The position numbers and the translations under genes were made by a program. Positions 25,848 to 34,366 of a DNA stretch of 53,603 bases are shown one piece after another; positions within the stretch are counted from its first letter, which is position 1; every line of letters starts with the position of its first letter. Origin of the DNA: an uncultured Clostridium sp. (lineage in GTDB: Bacteria > Bacillota > Clostridia > TANB77 > CAG-508); contig CANOVB010000011.1 in NCBI GenBank assembly GCA_947570695.1, forward strand, positions 1 to 53,603. The letters are read 5' to 3'. The notes below the pieces were generated by a model that worked only from the letters and a program-made list of their open reading frames with translations, did not search any database and was not told where the DNA came from.

Positions 25848-26273
25848 TTATAAAAACTTTTTTAATCTGTTTATATTGTTTTCTTGAAGTCTAATAAATC
25901 CATTTAAAATATCTTTTACATTTTGAGAAGCCTCAGGACTTTGATTTAGAAGTTTAACTCCTTTTATAACTCCCATATCATAACCTTGAATTAAAATTTC
26001 TGATAAATTTGTATTAGAAGTGTCATTTATTGTGTTAAATTGAATTCCAGTCCATCCCATAATTTTTTGGTTTAAAGGTGTGTCATCAGGAATTTCTCCT
26101 TGTTTTTCAAATTCGTTATTAACTTTATCAAGTGTTGTTAAATAGGTGTTATATTGATAACTTAAATCATCTTTAAACTGCTCATCAGAACTTTTTTTAG
26201 CAATATGCTCTAAAGATGACATTCCCATGGTAACACCTTTATGAATCTCATTTAGTATTGTTAAATCATCCAT
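25848..26273 (-). CDS. Small helical ferritin-like protein (DUF2383/CotF-like), tentative
   Basis: 141 residues on the minus strand, start at 26273 with AAGGAGA seven bases before. The sequence is all-helical: MDDLTILNEIHKGVTMGMSS, then EHIAKKSSDEQFKDDLSYQY, and the C-terminal ILNGFIRLQENNINRLKKFL. Spacing of helices and the closing 'LQENNI.RLKKFL' resemble the DUF2383 and spore-coat CotF-like four-helix families. It lacks obvious di-iron ExxH motifs, so a metal function is not supported. Convergent with the GH25 gene and divergent from addA. Confidence 0.5.
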   Translation of the reverse strand: MDDLTILNEIHKGVTMGMSSLEHIAKKSSDEQFKDDLSYQYNTYLTTLDKVNNEFEKQGEIPDDTPLNQKIMGWTGIQFNTINDTSNTNLSEILIQGYDMGVIKGVKLLNQSPEASQNVKDILNGFIRLQENNINRLKKFL

Positions 26274-26419
26274 AAAAAATCTCCTTATTTATAAAATATA
26301 AAATTAGTGTTTGAAAAAATCAGAAAAATATACATATTTGTAAAGAGTTAAAATATTGTAAAAATTAATTTAATATGATAGTATAAATCTACAAAATCTT
26401 TTAAATTAAGGAGAAATGA

Positions 26420-29400
26420 ATGAACTGGACAGAAGAACAGAGTAATGCAATTTATAAAAGAGATTCTAATATACTTGTTGCAGCGGCAGCCCGGAAGTGG
26501 AAAAACAGCAGTTTTAGTAGAAAGAATAATACAAAAAATATTAAATGATGGTATAGATATTGACAAGATTTTAGTAGTTACATTTACTAATGCGGCGGCT
26601 TCTGAAATGAGAGAAAGAGTTTTAGAAGCGATATATAAAAAACTTGATGAAGAACCAGAAAATGAAAATTTACAAAAGCAAATTGTGCTTTTAGGAAAAT
26701 CAAATATATGCACAATACATTCTTTTTGTTTAGATGTTATAAAAAATAATTTTTTTGAAATAGATTTATCAGCAAATTTTAGAATAGGAACTGAAGAAGA
26801 AATAGAACTTTTAAAACAAGAAGTTCTAGAAGAAGTTTTTGAAGAGTTGTATGAACAAGAGAATGAAGATTTCGCTAGATTAGTTAACACTTATACAGAA
26901 TATAGAGGAGATGAAGCTTTAAAAGAAATTATTTTAAAAATATATAGATTTATGCAAAGTTCTCCATTTCCAAATGAATGGCTTGTAGAAAAAATAGAGA
27001 TGTTTGAAAGTAAAGAAGAAAAAGATTTTTCAAAAAGTTGCTGGGGAGAGATTTTATTAAAAAACTTAAGAGAAGAAATTACGGATGCAATAAATAGCTT
27101 AACAATAATAAAAGAAAAACTACAAAATTATTATGAACTGGAAAAATATAAACAAACAATAGAATCAGATATTGAATATTTACAAAATATATATGTAGCA
27201 AGTGAGATTTCATGGGATAAGGCCTTTGAAAGCTCACAATTAGGAAAATTTAAAACATGGCCAGTAAATAAAAAAATAACATTAGAAATAAAAGATGAAG
27301 CAAAGGTATCAAGAAATAAAGTAAAAGATAAAATTATGGGAGCTATAAAATCAATTTTAACTTATAATTCTGAAAGAGCTTATAATGACATTTATGAGAT
27401 GTATGAAATATTAAGAGTTTTAAAAGATGTAATATTAGAATTTGATAAAAAAATTAAAGAGAAAAAAAGAGAGAAAAATATAATAGATTTTAATGATATT
27501 GAACATTATGCTCTAAAAATATTAGTAAAAAAAGATGAAAATGGAAAATATATTCCAACAGATGTAGCAAAGAAATATCAAGAAAAATTTGAGGAAATTG
27601 CAATAGATGAATATCAAGATAGTAATGAAGTACAAGAATACATTTTAAAAATGGTATCACGAGGAAACAATTTATTTATGGTTGGTGATGTGAAACAGAG
27701 TATTTATAAGTTTCGTCAAGCATGCCCACAACTATTTTTAGAAAAATATAAAAATTATAGTTTAGATGGAAATGATGAAGGATTAAAAATTCAGTTATTT
27801 AAAAATTTTAGAAGTAGAAAAAATGTTTTAGATATTACAAATATAATATTTGAAAACATAATGAGTATAGATTTAGGTGATATAGATTATACAAAAGAGG
27901 AATATTTAAATTTAGGTGCAGACTTTGAGGAAATAGAAAATGGACTTGGGAATGCAGAATTAAATATTATAGATTTAAAAGAAGATGAAGAAGAATTAGA
28001 AAAAAAAGAAGATTTAGATAGCAAAGAATATTATACTAAAGAAACTATAAGTACATTAGATGATGAAGAAAACGAGTTAAAGTTAATTGAAAAAGAAGAA
28101 ATAGAGGCAAAATTTGTTGCAAAAAAAATAGAAAGTATAATAAATTCTAGAAAACAAGTAAAAGATAAAAAAATTGGAATAAGAGACATAAAATATAAAG
28201 ATATAGTAATTTTATTACGATCTACTTCAAGACTTGCTCCAATATATGAAAAGGAATTAATTAAAAGAAATATTCCTGTTTTTTCTGATAGTTCAAATGA
28301 ATATCTAGATACAATAGAAATTCAAACAATTATAAATTTATTAAAAATATTAGATAATCCGATAGATGATATTGCTTTAGTATCAGTTTTGCGCTCAGAA
28401 ATAGGAGCTTTTACAGATAATGAGATTTTAGAAATCAGACTTACCAGAAAAGATACTAAATTTTATGAAAATTTAAAAGCGGCTAGAGAAGAATTAAAAG
28501 GAGAATTAAAACAAAAAGTAAATAATTTTTTAGAGAATATAGATTCCTGGAGAAAACAAAGTGATTATTTGAGTTTAGCAGAACTTATATGGAATATATA
28601 TACAGAAACAGGTTTTTATAATTATGTAGGATTGATGCCTAATGGACTTTTAAGACAAGCAAATTTAAAAATGCTATTTGAAAGAGCAAAAGAATATGAA
28701 AAAACCAGTTTTAAAGGAATTTTTAATTTTATTAGATTTGTAGAGAGACTAAGAAATGGAAATAGTGATATGGCAGCTGCTAAAGTAATTGGAGAAAATG
28801 AAAATGTAGTTAGGATAATGAGTATTCACAAAAGCAAAGGACTTGAATTTCCAGTTGTATTTTTATCTAGTACTTCAAAAAAGATTAATATGCAAGACTT
28901 AAATTCAAATCTTTTATTACATCAAAAAATAGGAATTGGACCGCAATACATTAATTATGAAAAAATGATAGAGTATTCTACAGCAGCTAAAGATGCAATA
29001 AAAATAATTATAAAAGAAGAAACAATAGCAGAAGAGATGAGAGTACTATATGTTGCACTAACTAGAGCAAAAGAAAAACTAATAATTACTGGTACAGCTG
29101 GTGATTATCAAAAAGAATTAGATAAGAAAAAGGAAATAATAAAAATATATGGACAAAAAAATAAGAAAATAAATCCTATATTACTTAAAAAGTATATATC
29201 TTATTTAGATTGGATAGAACTTGTTTATTTAAAAAATGATTTAAAGGATAAAATAGAGATTTATGAACATAAGAAAAGCGAAGTGATTGAAAAAGATGAA
29301 GTAAAAGAAGAAAAAATAAGAGAATTTGATTTTGAAAAGAAAACTGATTTTGAAAATTTTGAAAAAGAATTTAATTGGGAATATAAAAACAAACTTTCAA

Positions 29401-30062
29401 CTGAATTACCAATTAAAAGCACAGTTAGCAAAATAAAAGAAATGAAAAACGAATATAATCAAAGTATCCAATTTGATAGTTTAGGAAAAAAAGAGATTGG
29501 GATTGAAAGCATATCGCCAAGTTTTATGATAAAAGATGAAAAAATATCAAATAGTCAAAAAGGAACTTTAATGCATTTATTTTTACAAAAATTAAATTTA
29601 AAGCAAGAGTATAATTTAAATGAATTAGAATGTTTAAAACAAGAACTAATTTCAAAAGCTTTTATTACAAGTGAAGAAGCAGAATATATAAATTTAGAAA
29701 AGATAGAAAAATTCTTGAAATCAAAGTTGACACAGCAAATAAAAGCCTGTATAGTAATTGAAAAAGAAAAAGCTTTTTGTAAAAAGGTTTTAGCAAAAGA
29801 GGTCTATAATAATGCAAAAGATGAAACAATTTTAGTACAAGGAATAATAGATTTATATGGAATAACAAATGATAATAAAATCATATTAGTTGATTACAAA
29901 ACTGATTTTGTACAAGAAGGAAATGAGAAAGAATTAGTAGAAAAGTATTTAAATCAATTACGTATATATAAGGAAGCTCTAGAAGAGGCTACTGAAAAAA
30001 AGGTAAGTAAAGTATATATATATTCATTATATTTAGATAAAGAAATTGCTTTAGAATTATAA
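26420..30062 (+). CDS. addA: AddA helicase-nuclease subunit, interrupted by an apparent +1 frameshift
   Basis: AddA is the helicase and 5'-strand nuclease subunit of AddAB, which processes double-strand breaks. The start is ATG 26420 (AAGGAG upstream), giving MNWTEEQSNAI as usual. The zero frame then runs VAAAA and meets CGG (26492-26494) AAG TGG, with a stop at 26546. Dropping one base gives GGA AGT GGA AAA ACA, the Walker A GSGKT. The rest is intact: AIDEYQDSN, VGDVKQSIYKFRQA, VRIMSIHKSKGLEFPVVFL, EEMRVLYVALTRAKEKL, and the nuclease end with GIIDLYG and LVDYKTDFV. Joined length is 1213 residues, normal. addB, usually adjacent, is absent here. The break shares the CGGAAGTG context of murC. 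Confidence 0.9.
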
Positions 30063-30112
30063 AAAAGCTAACTAATCTTTTTAAAGTTTAGAAATCAAAT
30101 TATTAATAAATA

Positions 30113-30141
30113 TTTACAAACACCTAAGTTTGATGTATAAT
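30113..30141 (+). promoter_or_regulatory. Sigma-A promoter
   Basis: TTTACA (30113-30118), 17-bp spacer, TATAAT (30136-30141), 39 bp before the ATG at 30181. Confidence 0.62.
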
Positions 30142-30180
30142 TAATATGTCAGAATATGTAAAAATAAAGGGGAAAATAAT

Positions 30181-30837
30181 ATGGAAAGAATGAAAACCTT
30201 TTTTCTATATCTTTCATGTATACTTATATTTATGTTCGTTTCTCATGTTTTAGAAAACGGCTTAATTGAGAATATGTATAAAAAGATAGATGGATATATA
30301 GAACCAAGTAATACAAGAGTTTCAATAGCAGATGTTAATGCTAAGGCTTCAAATGTGAATGGTTATATGAGTTTTAGGTTATCAAATGATTCTACATATA
30401 CTGCTGATGGAAATTATATTAAAATAGATTTATATAGCAAAAGAGGTTTACTTGCGGCAACAAAATATGTGAAAATTCAGGATTTACCATCAGAATCTGG
30501 AAAAGAATATCAAATAAAATTTAAAGCAAAAGAAATATATGGATATAAAGTTTCTATAGTAACAGAAGTTCCAGATAAAACTAATATAATAAATATATTA
30601 GGCTGGGAAATAGATTTAACAGATGTATTTGGAATGGATTTAAGCAATTCTAGATTTATGGGAGTAAAATTAACAGATCTATTTAGCTGGGATGGAGCAA
30701 AAGAGGCAGGGTCAAATGCTTGGTCATGGTCACTAAATATTATGCAAAGTGTTCCTTGGTGGGGATATGCTATAGCGACTGGTATAATATTATGGCAAAT
30801 GCCAGTAGGATTTTTATTTGGAATATTCCCATTTTAA
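30181..30837 (+). CDS. Membrane protein with extracytoplasmic beta domain, unknown
   Basis: 218 residues behind AAAGGGGA. A first helix (~residues 8-26) leads to an outside domain of about 100 residues (beta-rich; DGNYIKIDLYSKRGLLAATK, KEYQIKFKAKEIYGYKVSIV). An aromatic region follows (WSWSLNIMQSVPWWGYAIAT) and a second helix at ~193-214. Both termini are probably cytoplasmic. No family recognised. It has its own promoter and terminator. Confidence 0.6.
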   Translation: MERMKTFFLYLSCILIFMFVSHVLENGLIENMYKKIDGYIEPSNTRVSIADVNAKASNVNGYMSFRLSNDSTYTADGNYIKIDLYSKRGLLAATKYVKIQDLPSESGKEYQIKFKAKEIYGYKVSIVTEVPDKTNIINILGWEIDLTDVFGMDLSNSRFMGVKLTDLFSWDGAKEAGSNAWSWSLNIMQSVPWWGYAIATGIILWQMPVGFLFGIFPF

Positions 30838-30861
30838 ATTTATAAGATTGTAAATGTATAA

Positions 30862-30893
30862 AAATCAGTACTAAATTTTAGTACTGATTTTTT
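30862..30893 (+). terminator. Rho-independent terminator
   Basis: AAATCAGTAC, loop TAAATTTTA, GTACTGATTTTTT. Good stem and U-run. Confidence 0.85.
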
Positions 30894-30919
30894 GACTTAA
30901 TTTATTTTATATTTAACAT

Positions 30920-30943
30920 TTAAATAAAGATTTTAGCAAGTTT
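30920..30943 (+). repeat. Left flanking direct repeat of the odd cassette
   Basis: TTAAATAAAG-TTTT-AGCAAGTTT type sequence; identical at 22 of 24 positions to 31716-31739. The two copies bracket the single-gene cassette at 31026-31686. Confidence 0.6.
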
Positions 30944-31025
30944 GTTGTAAAGAAAGTTTTATTTATAAAAAGACGAATTAGAAAATTAGTTACGATTTTT
31001 ATCGGAAAGTGTAAGATTGTCTATT

Positions 31026-31054
31026 TTGACTAGTTATATAAAGTGTGCTATAAT
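31026..31054 (+). promoter_or_regulatory. Near-consensus sigma-A promoter of the cassette gene
   Basis: TTGACT (31026-31031), 17-bp spacer, TATAAT (31049-31054). Transcription would start near 31061, leaving a leader of about 110 nt with a seven-codon ORF. Together with the terminator at 30862-30893 and the repeat at 30920-30943, this accounts for the 336-base gap 30838-31173. Confidence 0.8.
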
Positions 31055-31124
31055 ACCAATGTTGTAGAAATTTAGCAAAACTCACAAACCCTTTAATAAA
31101 TGATGAAAGGAGAAGGATTTTCTT

Positions 31125-31148
31125 ATGAAAATCATTGCTGCAGTCTAG
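31125..31148 (+). CDS. Putative seven-residue leader peptide
   Basis: ATG AAA ATC ATT GCT GCA GTC TAG, encoding MKIIAAV, behind AAAGGAGAAGG. Its stop lies 25 bp before the next ATG, whose ribosome site AAGGAG follows. A leader peptide that couples or regulates translation is possible; the ORF could also be chance. Confidence 0.35.
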   Translation: MKIIAAV

Positions 31149-31173
31149 GAACGACTTACAAGGAGAATAAAAG

Positions 31174-31617
31174 ATGGATGTTGATAGACGAAGTCCTAAT
31201 TGGGAAAAGTTTTGGCAGTTTTGGAGAGTAAAGGACTTAGCTGAAAAGACTTTAAGCATCTTAACTCTTGATGGAGCCACTAATATACCCAGAGTGAAAG
31301 AATGCTTGGAACTTTTGCATGTCAATGAGTACAGAAGTGAACTTGCAGAAGATTTAACACGAGTGCAAGGATACATTGTGCTATTTGGCTCTACAAGTCG
31401 GATTAAGTTACAAACTATGGCGACAATTATGAAGGACCTTAAAGCACTGGCAGATAAAAGCGAAAAGCTTCGCGATGAGCAGAAGAAAAAGTGCGAGCAA
31501 GAGGACAGGGAAATTGTCTTTAGAGAGATACTTGGCATTATGTTAGATGCTGGAGATGAGATACCTGTGCTTACAAGCAATGAGCAAGTAAAATGCTACC
31601 TTCAAACACAAATGTAG
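31174..31617 (+). CDS. Cassette protein of anomalous composition, unknown
   Basis: 147 residues, AAGGAG site. Two hand-counted 60-base lines are 38% and 45% GC, against 25-38% in most neighbours. Codon choice differs: CTT, GCA, CAC, GTC and GAG are common, CGC occurs, and it has the only in-frame CGG (31399-31401, residue 76) in an intact gene of the window. The protein is helical and charged (NWEKFWQFWRVKDLAEKTLS, then KALADKSEKLRDEQKKKCEQ), soluble and without a signal. No family recognised. Near-perfect promoter, strong terminator and flanking direct repeats suggest a self-contained acquired cassette. A longer antisense frame (30999-31580) lacks a ribosome site. Confidence 0.65.
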   Translation: MDVDRRSPNWEKFWQFWRVKDLAEKTLSILTLDGATNIPRVKECLELLHVNEYRSELAEDLTRVQGYIVLFGSTSRIKLQTMATIMKDLKALADKSEKLRDEQKKKCEQEDREIVFREILGIMLDAGDEIPVLTSNEQVKCYLQTQM

Positions 31618-31646
31618 GATAGGGAAAATGGGAAAAAACGAAGTTT

Positions 31647-31686
31647 CTTGGGCGAGGGTAGCTATACCCCACGCCCAAGTTTTTTA
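31647..31686 (+). terminator. Strong terminator of the cassette
   Basis: CTTGGGCG...GGGTA pairs with TACCCC...CGCCCAAG, followed by a T-run. The most GC-rich hairpin of the window, consistent with a foreign origin. Confidence 0.9.
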
Positions 31687-31715
31687 TTTAGTAGGAAAGT
31701 GCCTTACACATTTTA

Positions 31716-31739
31716 TTAAATAAAGTTTTCAGCAAGTTT
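31716..31739 (+). repeat. Right flanking direct repeat of the odd cassette
   Basis: 22 of 24 positions match 30920-30943. It is preceded by TAGGAAAGTGCCTTACAC (about 31691-31708), which matches copy A at 25602-25620, so it belongs to the dispersed repeat family. Confidence 0.6.
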
Positions 31740-31795
31740 ATGCGGAAAAATTCGTAGATATTGTCAATTTTTGTAAAAAATAAATTATTTTATTA

Positions 31796-31824
31796 TTGTT
31801 TAAAAAATGTAAATAATATATAAT
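31796..31824 (+). promoter_or_regulatory. Sigma-A promoter of the transketolase operon
   Basis: TTGTTT (31796-31801), 17-bp spacer, TATAAT (31819-31824), 29 bp before the ATG at 31854. Confidence 0.62.
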
Positions 31825-31853
31825 GTAAAAAATGATATAAAAGGAGAATTTTT

Positions 31854-32681
31854 ATGATAATCTCAGAAAAATTAAATGACTTACAAAATAAGGCAAGAAA
31901 CATTAGAAGAAATATTGTTGAAATGGTGTATAATGCTTCATCAGGACATCCAGGAGGCTCTTTATCAGTCACAGATTTACTTACAACATTATATTTTTCA
32001 GAATTAAGGGTTGATACAAATAATCCTAAAAAGGAAGATAGAGATAGATTAGTTTTATCAAAAGGACATTGTTCACCAGCATTATATTCAAGTTTAGCAG
32101 AAAAAGGATTTTTTCCAAAAGAAGATTTAAAAAATTTTAGAAAAATAGATAGTTATTTGCAAGGACATCCAGATATGAAGAAAATATCAGGAGTAGATAT
32201 GACTTCAGGCTCATTAGGTCAAGGATTATCTGTAGCAAATGGAATGGCATTAGCAGGAAAATTAGATAAAAAAGATTATAGGGTATATTGTATTTTAGGA
32301 GATGGAGAAATAGAAGAAGGACAAATTTGGGAAGCTGCCATGACTTCAAGCCATTATAAATTAGATAATTTATGTGTTATAGTAGATAATAACAATTTAC
32401 AAATAGATGGAAAAATATCAGATGTAATGAGTCCATATCCAATAGATAAAAAATTCGAAAGTTTTGGATTTAAAGTGGTAGTAATAGATGGTCATAATTT
32501 TGATCAAATTTTAAATGCTTTTGAAATTGCAAAAAAGACAAAAGAAATACCAACAGCAATTATAGCAAAAACAATAAAAGGAAAAGGTATTTCTTATATG
32601 GAAAACCAAGCAGGCTGGCATGGAAAAGCTCCAAATGAAGAAGAATATAATAAAGCATTAGAGGAGTTAATAAATGGATAG
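31854..32681 (+). CDS. Transketolase, N-terminal (ThDP-binding) subunit
   Basis: 275 residues, AAAAGGAG site. The family's motifs are present: YNASSGHPGGSLSVTDLLTT, RLVLSKGHCSPALYSSLAEK, MTSGSLGQGLSVANGMALAG and the thiamine-diphosphate motif GDGEIEEGQIWEA...DNNNLQIDG. It corresponds to the first half of a full transketolase; the second half is the gene at 33325. Together they would transfer two-carbon units in the non-oxidative pentose phosphate pathway. Split transketolases are common in Clostridia and archaea. It overlaps the next gene by 8 bp. Confidence 0.93.
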   Translation: MIISEKLNDLQNKARNIRRNIVEMVYNASSGHPGGSLSVTDLLTTLYFSELRVDTNNPKKEDRDRLVLSKGHCSPALYSSLAEKGFFPKEDLKNFRKIDSYLQGHPDMKKISGVDMTSGSLGQGLSVANGMALAGKLDKKDYRVYCILGDGEIEEGQIWEAAMTSSHYKLDNLCVIVDNNNLQIDGKISDVMSPYPIDKKFESFGFKVVVIDGHNFDQILNAFEIAKKTKEIPTAIIAKTIKGKGISYMENQAGWHGKAPNEEEYNKALEELING

Positions 32682-33273
32682 GATATTTGTTTTTGATTTA
32701 GGAAATGTAATAGTAATACCTATGAATGTAAAGCTGTTATATGAAAAATTAGAATGCAAAGTTTCTTATGAAGAATTTATAAATTTTTTTAAGACTGATA
32801 AATCTGTTATAGATGCACATATGGGGTTGATTTCGGATGATGAACATATAGAAAAATTATTAGAATTTTCAAAATCTAATAAAACATTAAATGAATATAA
32901 AGAAATTTATACAGGTCCAATTAGAAATTCATTATATAAAGATACTGTTGAAATTATAGATAAATTAAAAGAAAATAATGAAAAATTGTGTATGTTATCT
33001 AACTTAAGAAAAATAGATTTTGAATGGTTTGAAACTGTTTATGATATATCTAAATTTGATGAATTGTTTTTATCATATGAAATGCATGTTAATAAACCAG
33101 ATGCAGAAATATATAATAAAATGATAGAAAAACTAAAGGTAGAACCAAATCAAATTTACTTTTTTGATGACAGTAAATCAAATGTTGAATCAGCAAAAGA
33201 GTTAGGAATAAATGCATATTTAGTTACAGGAGATACAATTAAGGAAACTTTTGAAAAGAAAATAAAATTATAA
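32674..33273 (+). CDS. HAD-superfamily phosphatase, YihX-like
   Basis: 199 residues, overlapping the stop of the preceding gene, so translation is probably coupled. Motif I is VFDLGNVIVIP with the nucleophilic Asp, motif II is LCMLSNLR, the Lys of motif III is in MHVNKPDAEIY, and motif IV is IYFFDDSKSNVESAKELGI. The FDLGNV start and overall order match YihX, which dephosphorylates alpha-glucose-1-phosphate in Escherichia coli. Position between the two transketolase halves suggests action on a sugar phosphate of the same pathway or a repair role. The exact substrate cannot be told from sequence. Confidence 0.8.
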   Translation: MDRIFVFDLGNVIVIPMNVKLLYEKLECKVSYEEFINFFKTDKSVIDAHMGLISDDEHIEKLLEFSKSNKTLNEYKEIYTGPIRNSLYKDTVEIIDKLKENNEKLCMLSNLRKIDFEWFETVYDISKFDELFLSYEMHVNKPDAEIYNKMIEKLKVEPNQIYFFDDSKSNVESAKELGINAYLVTGDTIKETFEKKIKL

Positions 33274-33324
33274 ATAAATATAAAACTATATTAATATTTA
33301 TAATTTATAAAAATGGAGGAAATT

Positions 33325-34254
33325 ATGGATTTTAATAATAAAATTGCTACAAGGCAAAGTTATGGAGAAGCACTACTAGAGCTTGGAAAGAAAAATGAAA
33401 AGATTGTAGTTTTGGATGCAGATTTAGCAGGTGCAACTAAAACAAATATTTTTGCAAAAGAAATACCAGAAAGATTTTTTGATATGGGAATTGCAGAACA
33501 AGACATGATTGCTACCGCAGCAGGACTTGCAACTTGTGATAAAATACCGTTTGCTAGTACATTTGCAGTATTTGCAACAGGAAGAGTATATGATCAAATA
33601 AGAAATAGTGTTTGTTATCCAAATTTAAATGTGAAAATTTGTGCAACACATGCTGGAATTACTGTAGGAGAAGATGGAGCAACACATCAAATGCTAGAAG
33701 ATATTAATTTAATGAGAGGACTTCCTAATATGACTGTAATTTCACCATCTGATGATACACAAAGTAAATGGGCAGTAGAAGAAGCAGCAAAAATAAATGG
33801 ACCAGTATATATAAGATTTGGAAGAGCAGCTACTCCTGTGATATATGAAAAAGGAACTAGTTTTAAACTAGGAAAAGCAATACAATTTGGAGAAGGAAAA
33901 AAAGCTACTATTTTTGCAACAGGTATAACGGTAGCTGAAAGTTTAAAGGCACAAGAAGAATTATTAAAACAAGGAATTGATGTTAGAGTTGTTGATTTTC
34001 ATACAATAAAACCAATAGATGAAGATATTATTATTAAATGTGCCAAAGAAACTGATAAATTAATTTCTATAGAAGAACATAGTATAATAGGAGGGCTGGG
34101 AACAGCAATTTCAGAAGTTCTAACAGACAAATATCCTAAGAAATTAACTAGAATGGGAATGAATGATTGCTTTGGAAAATCAGGGAATTGGGCAGAATTA
34201 TTAAAATATTATGGACTTACTAGTAAAGAAATTATAGAAGAAGTAAAAAGGTAA
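33325..34254 (+). CDS. Transketolase, C-terminal subunit
   Basis: 309 residues from ATG 33325; the ATG at 33313 overlaps the GGAGG ribosome site of the later start and is less likely. Motifs: TRQSYGEALLELGKKNEKIV, FDMGIAEQDMIATAAGLATC (cofactor-activating Glu), ATHAGITVGEDGATHQMLED and the C-terminal domain with VVDFHTIKPIDEDII. It completes the transketolase begun at 31854. The 51-bp gap from the phosphatase gene is AT-rich and shows no signal. Confidence 0.92.
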   Translation: MDFNNKIATRQSYGEALLELGKKNEKIVVLDADLAGATKTNIFAKEIPERFFDMGIAEQDMIATAAGLATCDKIPFASTFAVFATGRVYDQIRNSVCYPNLNVKICATHAGITVGEDGATHQMLEDINLMRGLPNMTVISPSDDTQSKWAVEEAAKINGPVYIRFGRAATPVIYEKGTSFKLGKAIQFGEGKKATIFATGITVAESLKAQEELLKQGIDVRVVDFHTIKPIDEDIIIKCAKETDKLISIEEHSIIGGLGTAISEVLTDKYPKKLTRMGMNDCFGKSGNWAELLKYYGLTSKEIIEEVKR

Positions 34255-34286
34255 TATTTATTTCGCTTTTACAAATTGCTTAAATA

Positions 34287-34315
34287 TTGAAAAAATACGG
34301 TTTTTATGGTATTAT
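34287..34315 (+). promoter_or_regulatory. Sigma-A promoter of the large wall-hydrolase gene
   Basis: TTGAAA (34287-34292), 17-bp spacer, TATTAT (34310-34315), 51 bp before the ATG at 34367. Confidence 0.6.
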
Positions 34316-34366
34316 ATAAGTAGAGTATTTTGTTTATTTTTATTAAAATAAAAGATAAGGAAGAAA

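Noticed and set aside
25678..25887. 69-residue plus-strand open frame
   Set aside because: No ribosome site, low-complexity hydrophobic translation, and it overlaps the dispersed repeat and the end of the minus-strand gene.
26348..26890. 180-residue minus-strand frame over the start of addA
   Set aside because: It is the shadow of the AddA helicase domain, which has clear motifs in the plus strand.
30999..31580. 193-residue open frame on the minus strand
   Set aside because: It overlaps the cassette gene at 31174-31617, has no ribosome site, and the plus-strand gene has promoter, ribosome site and terminator.
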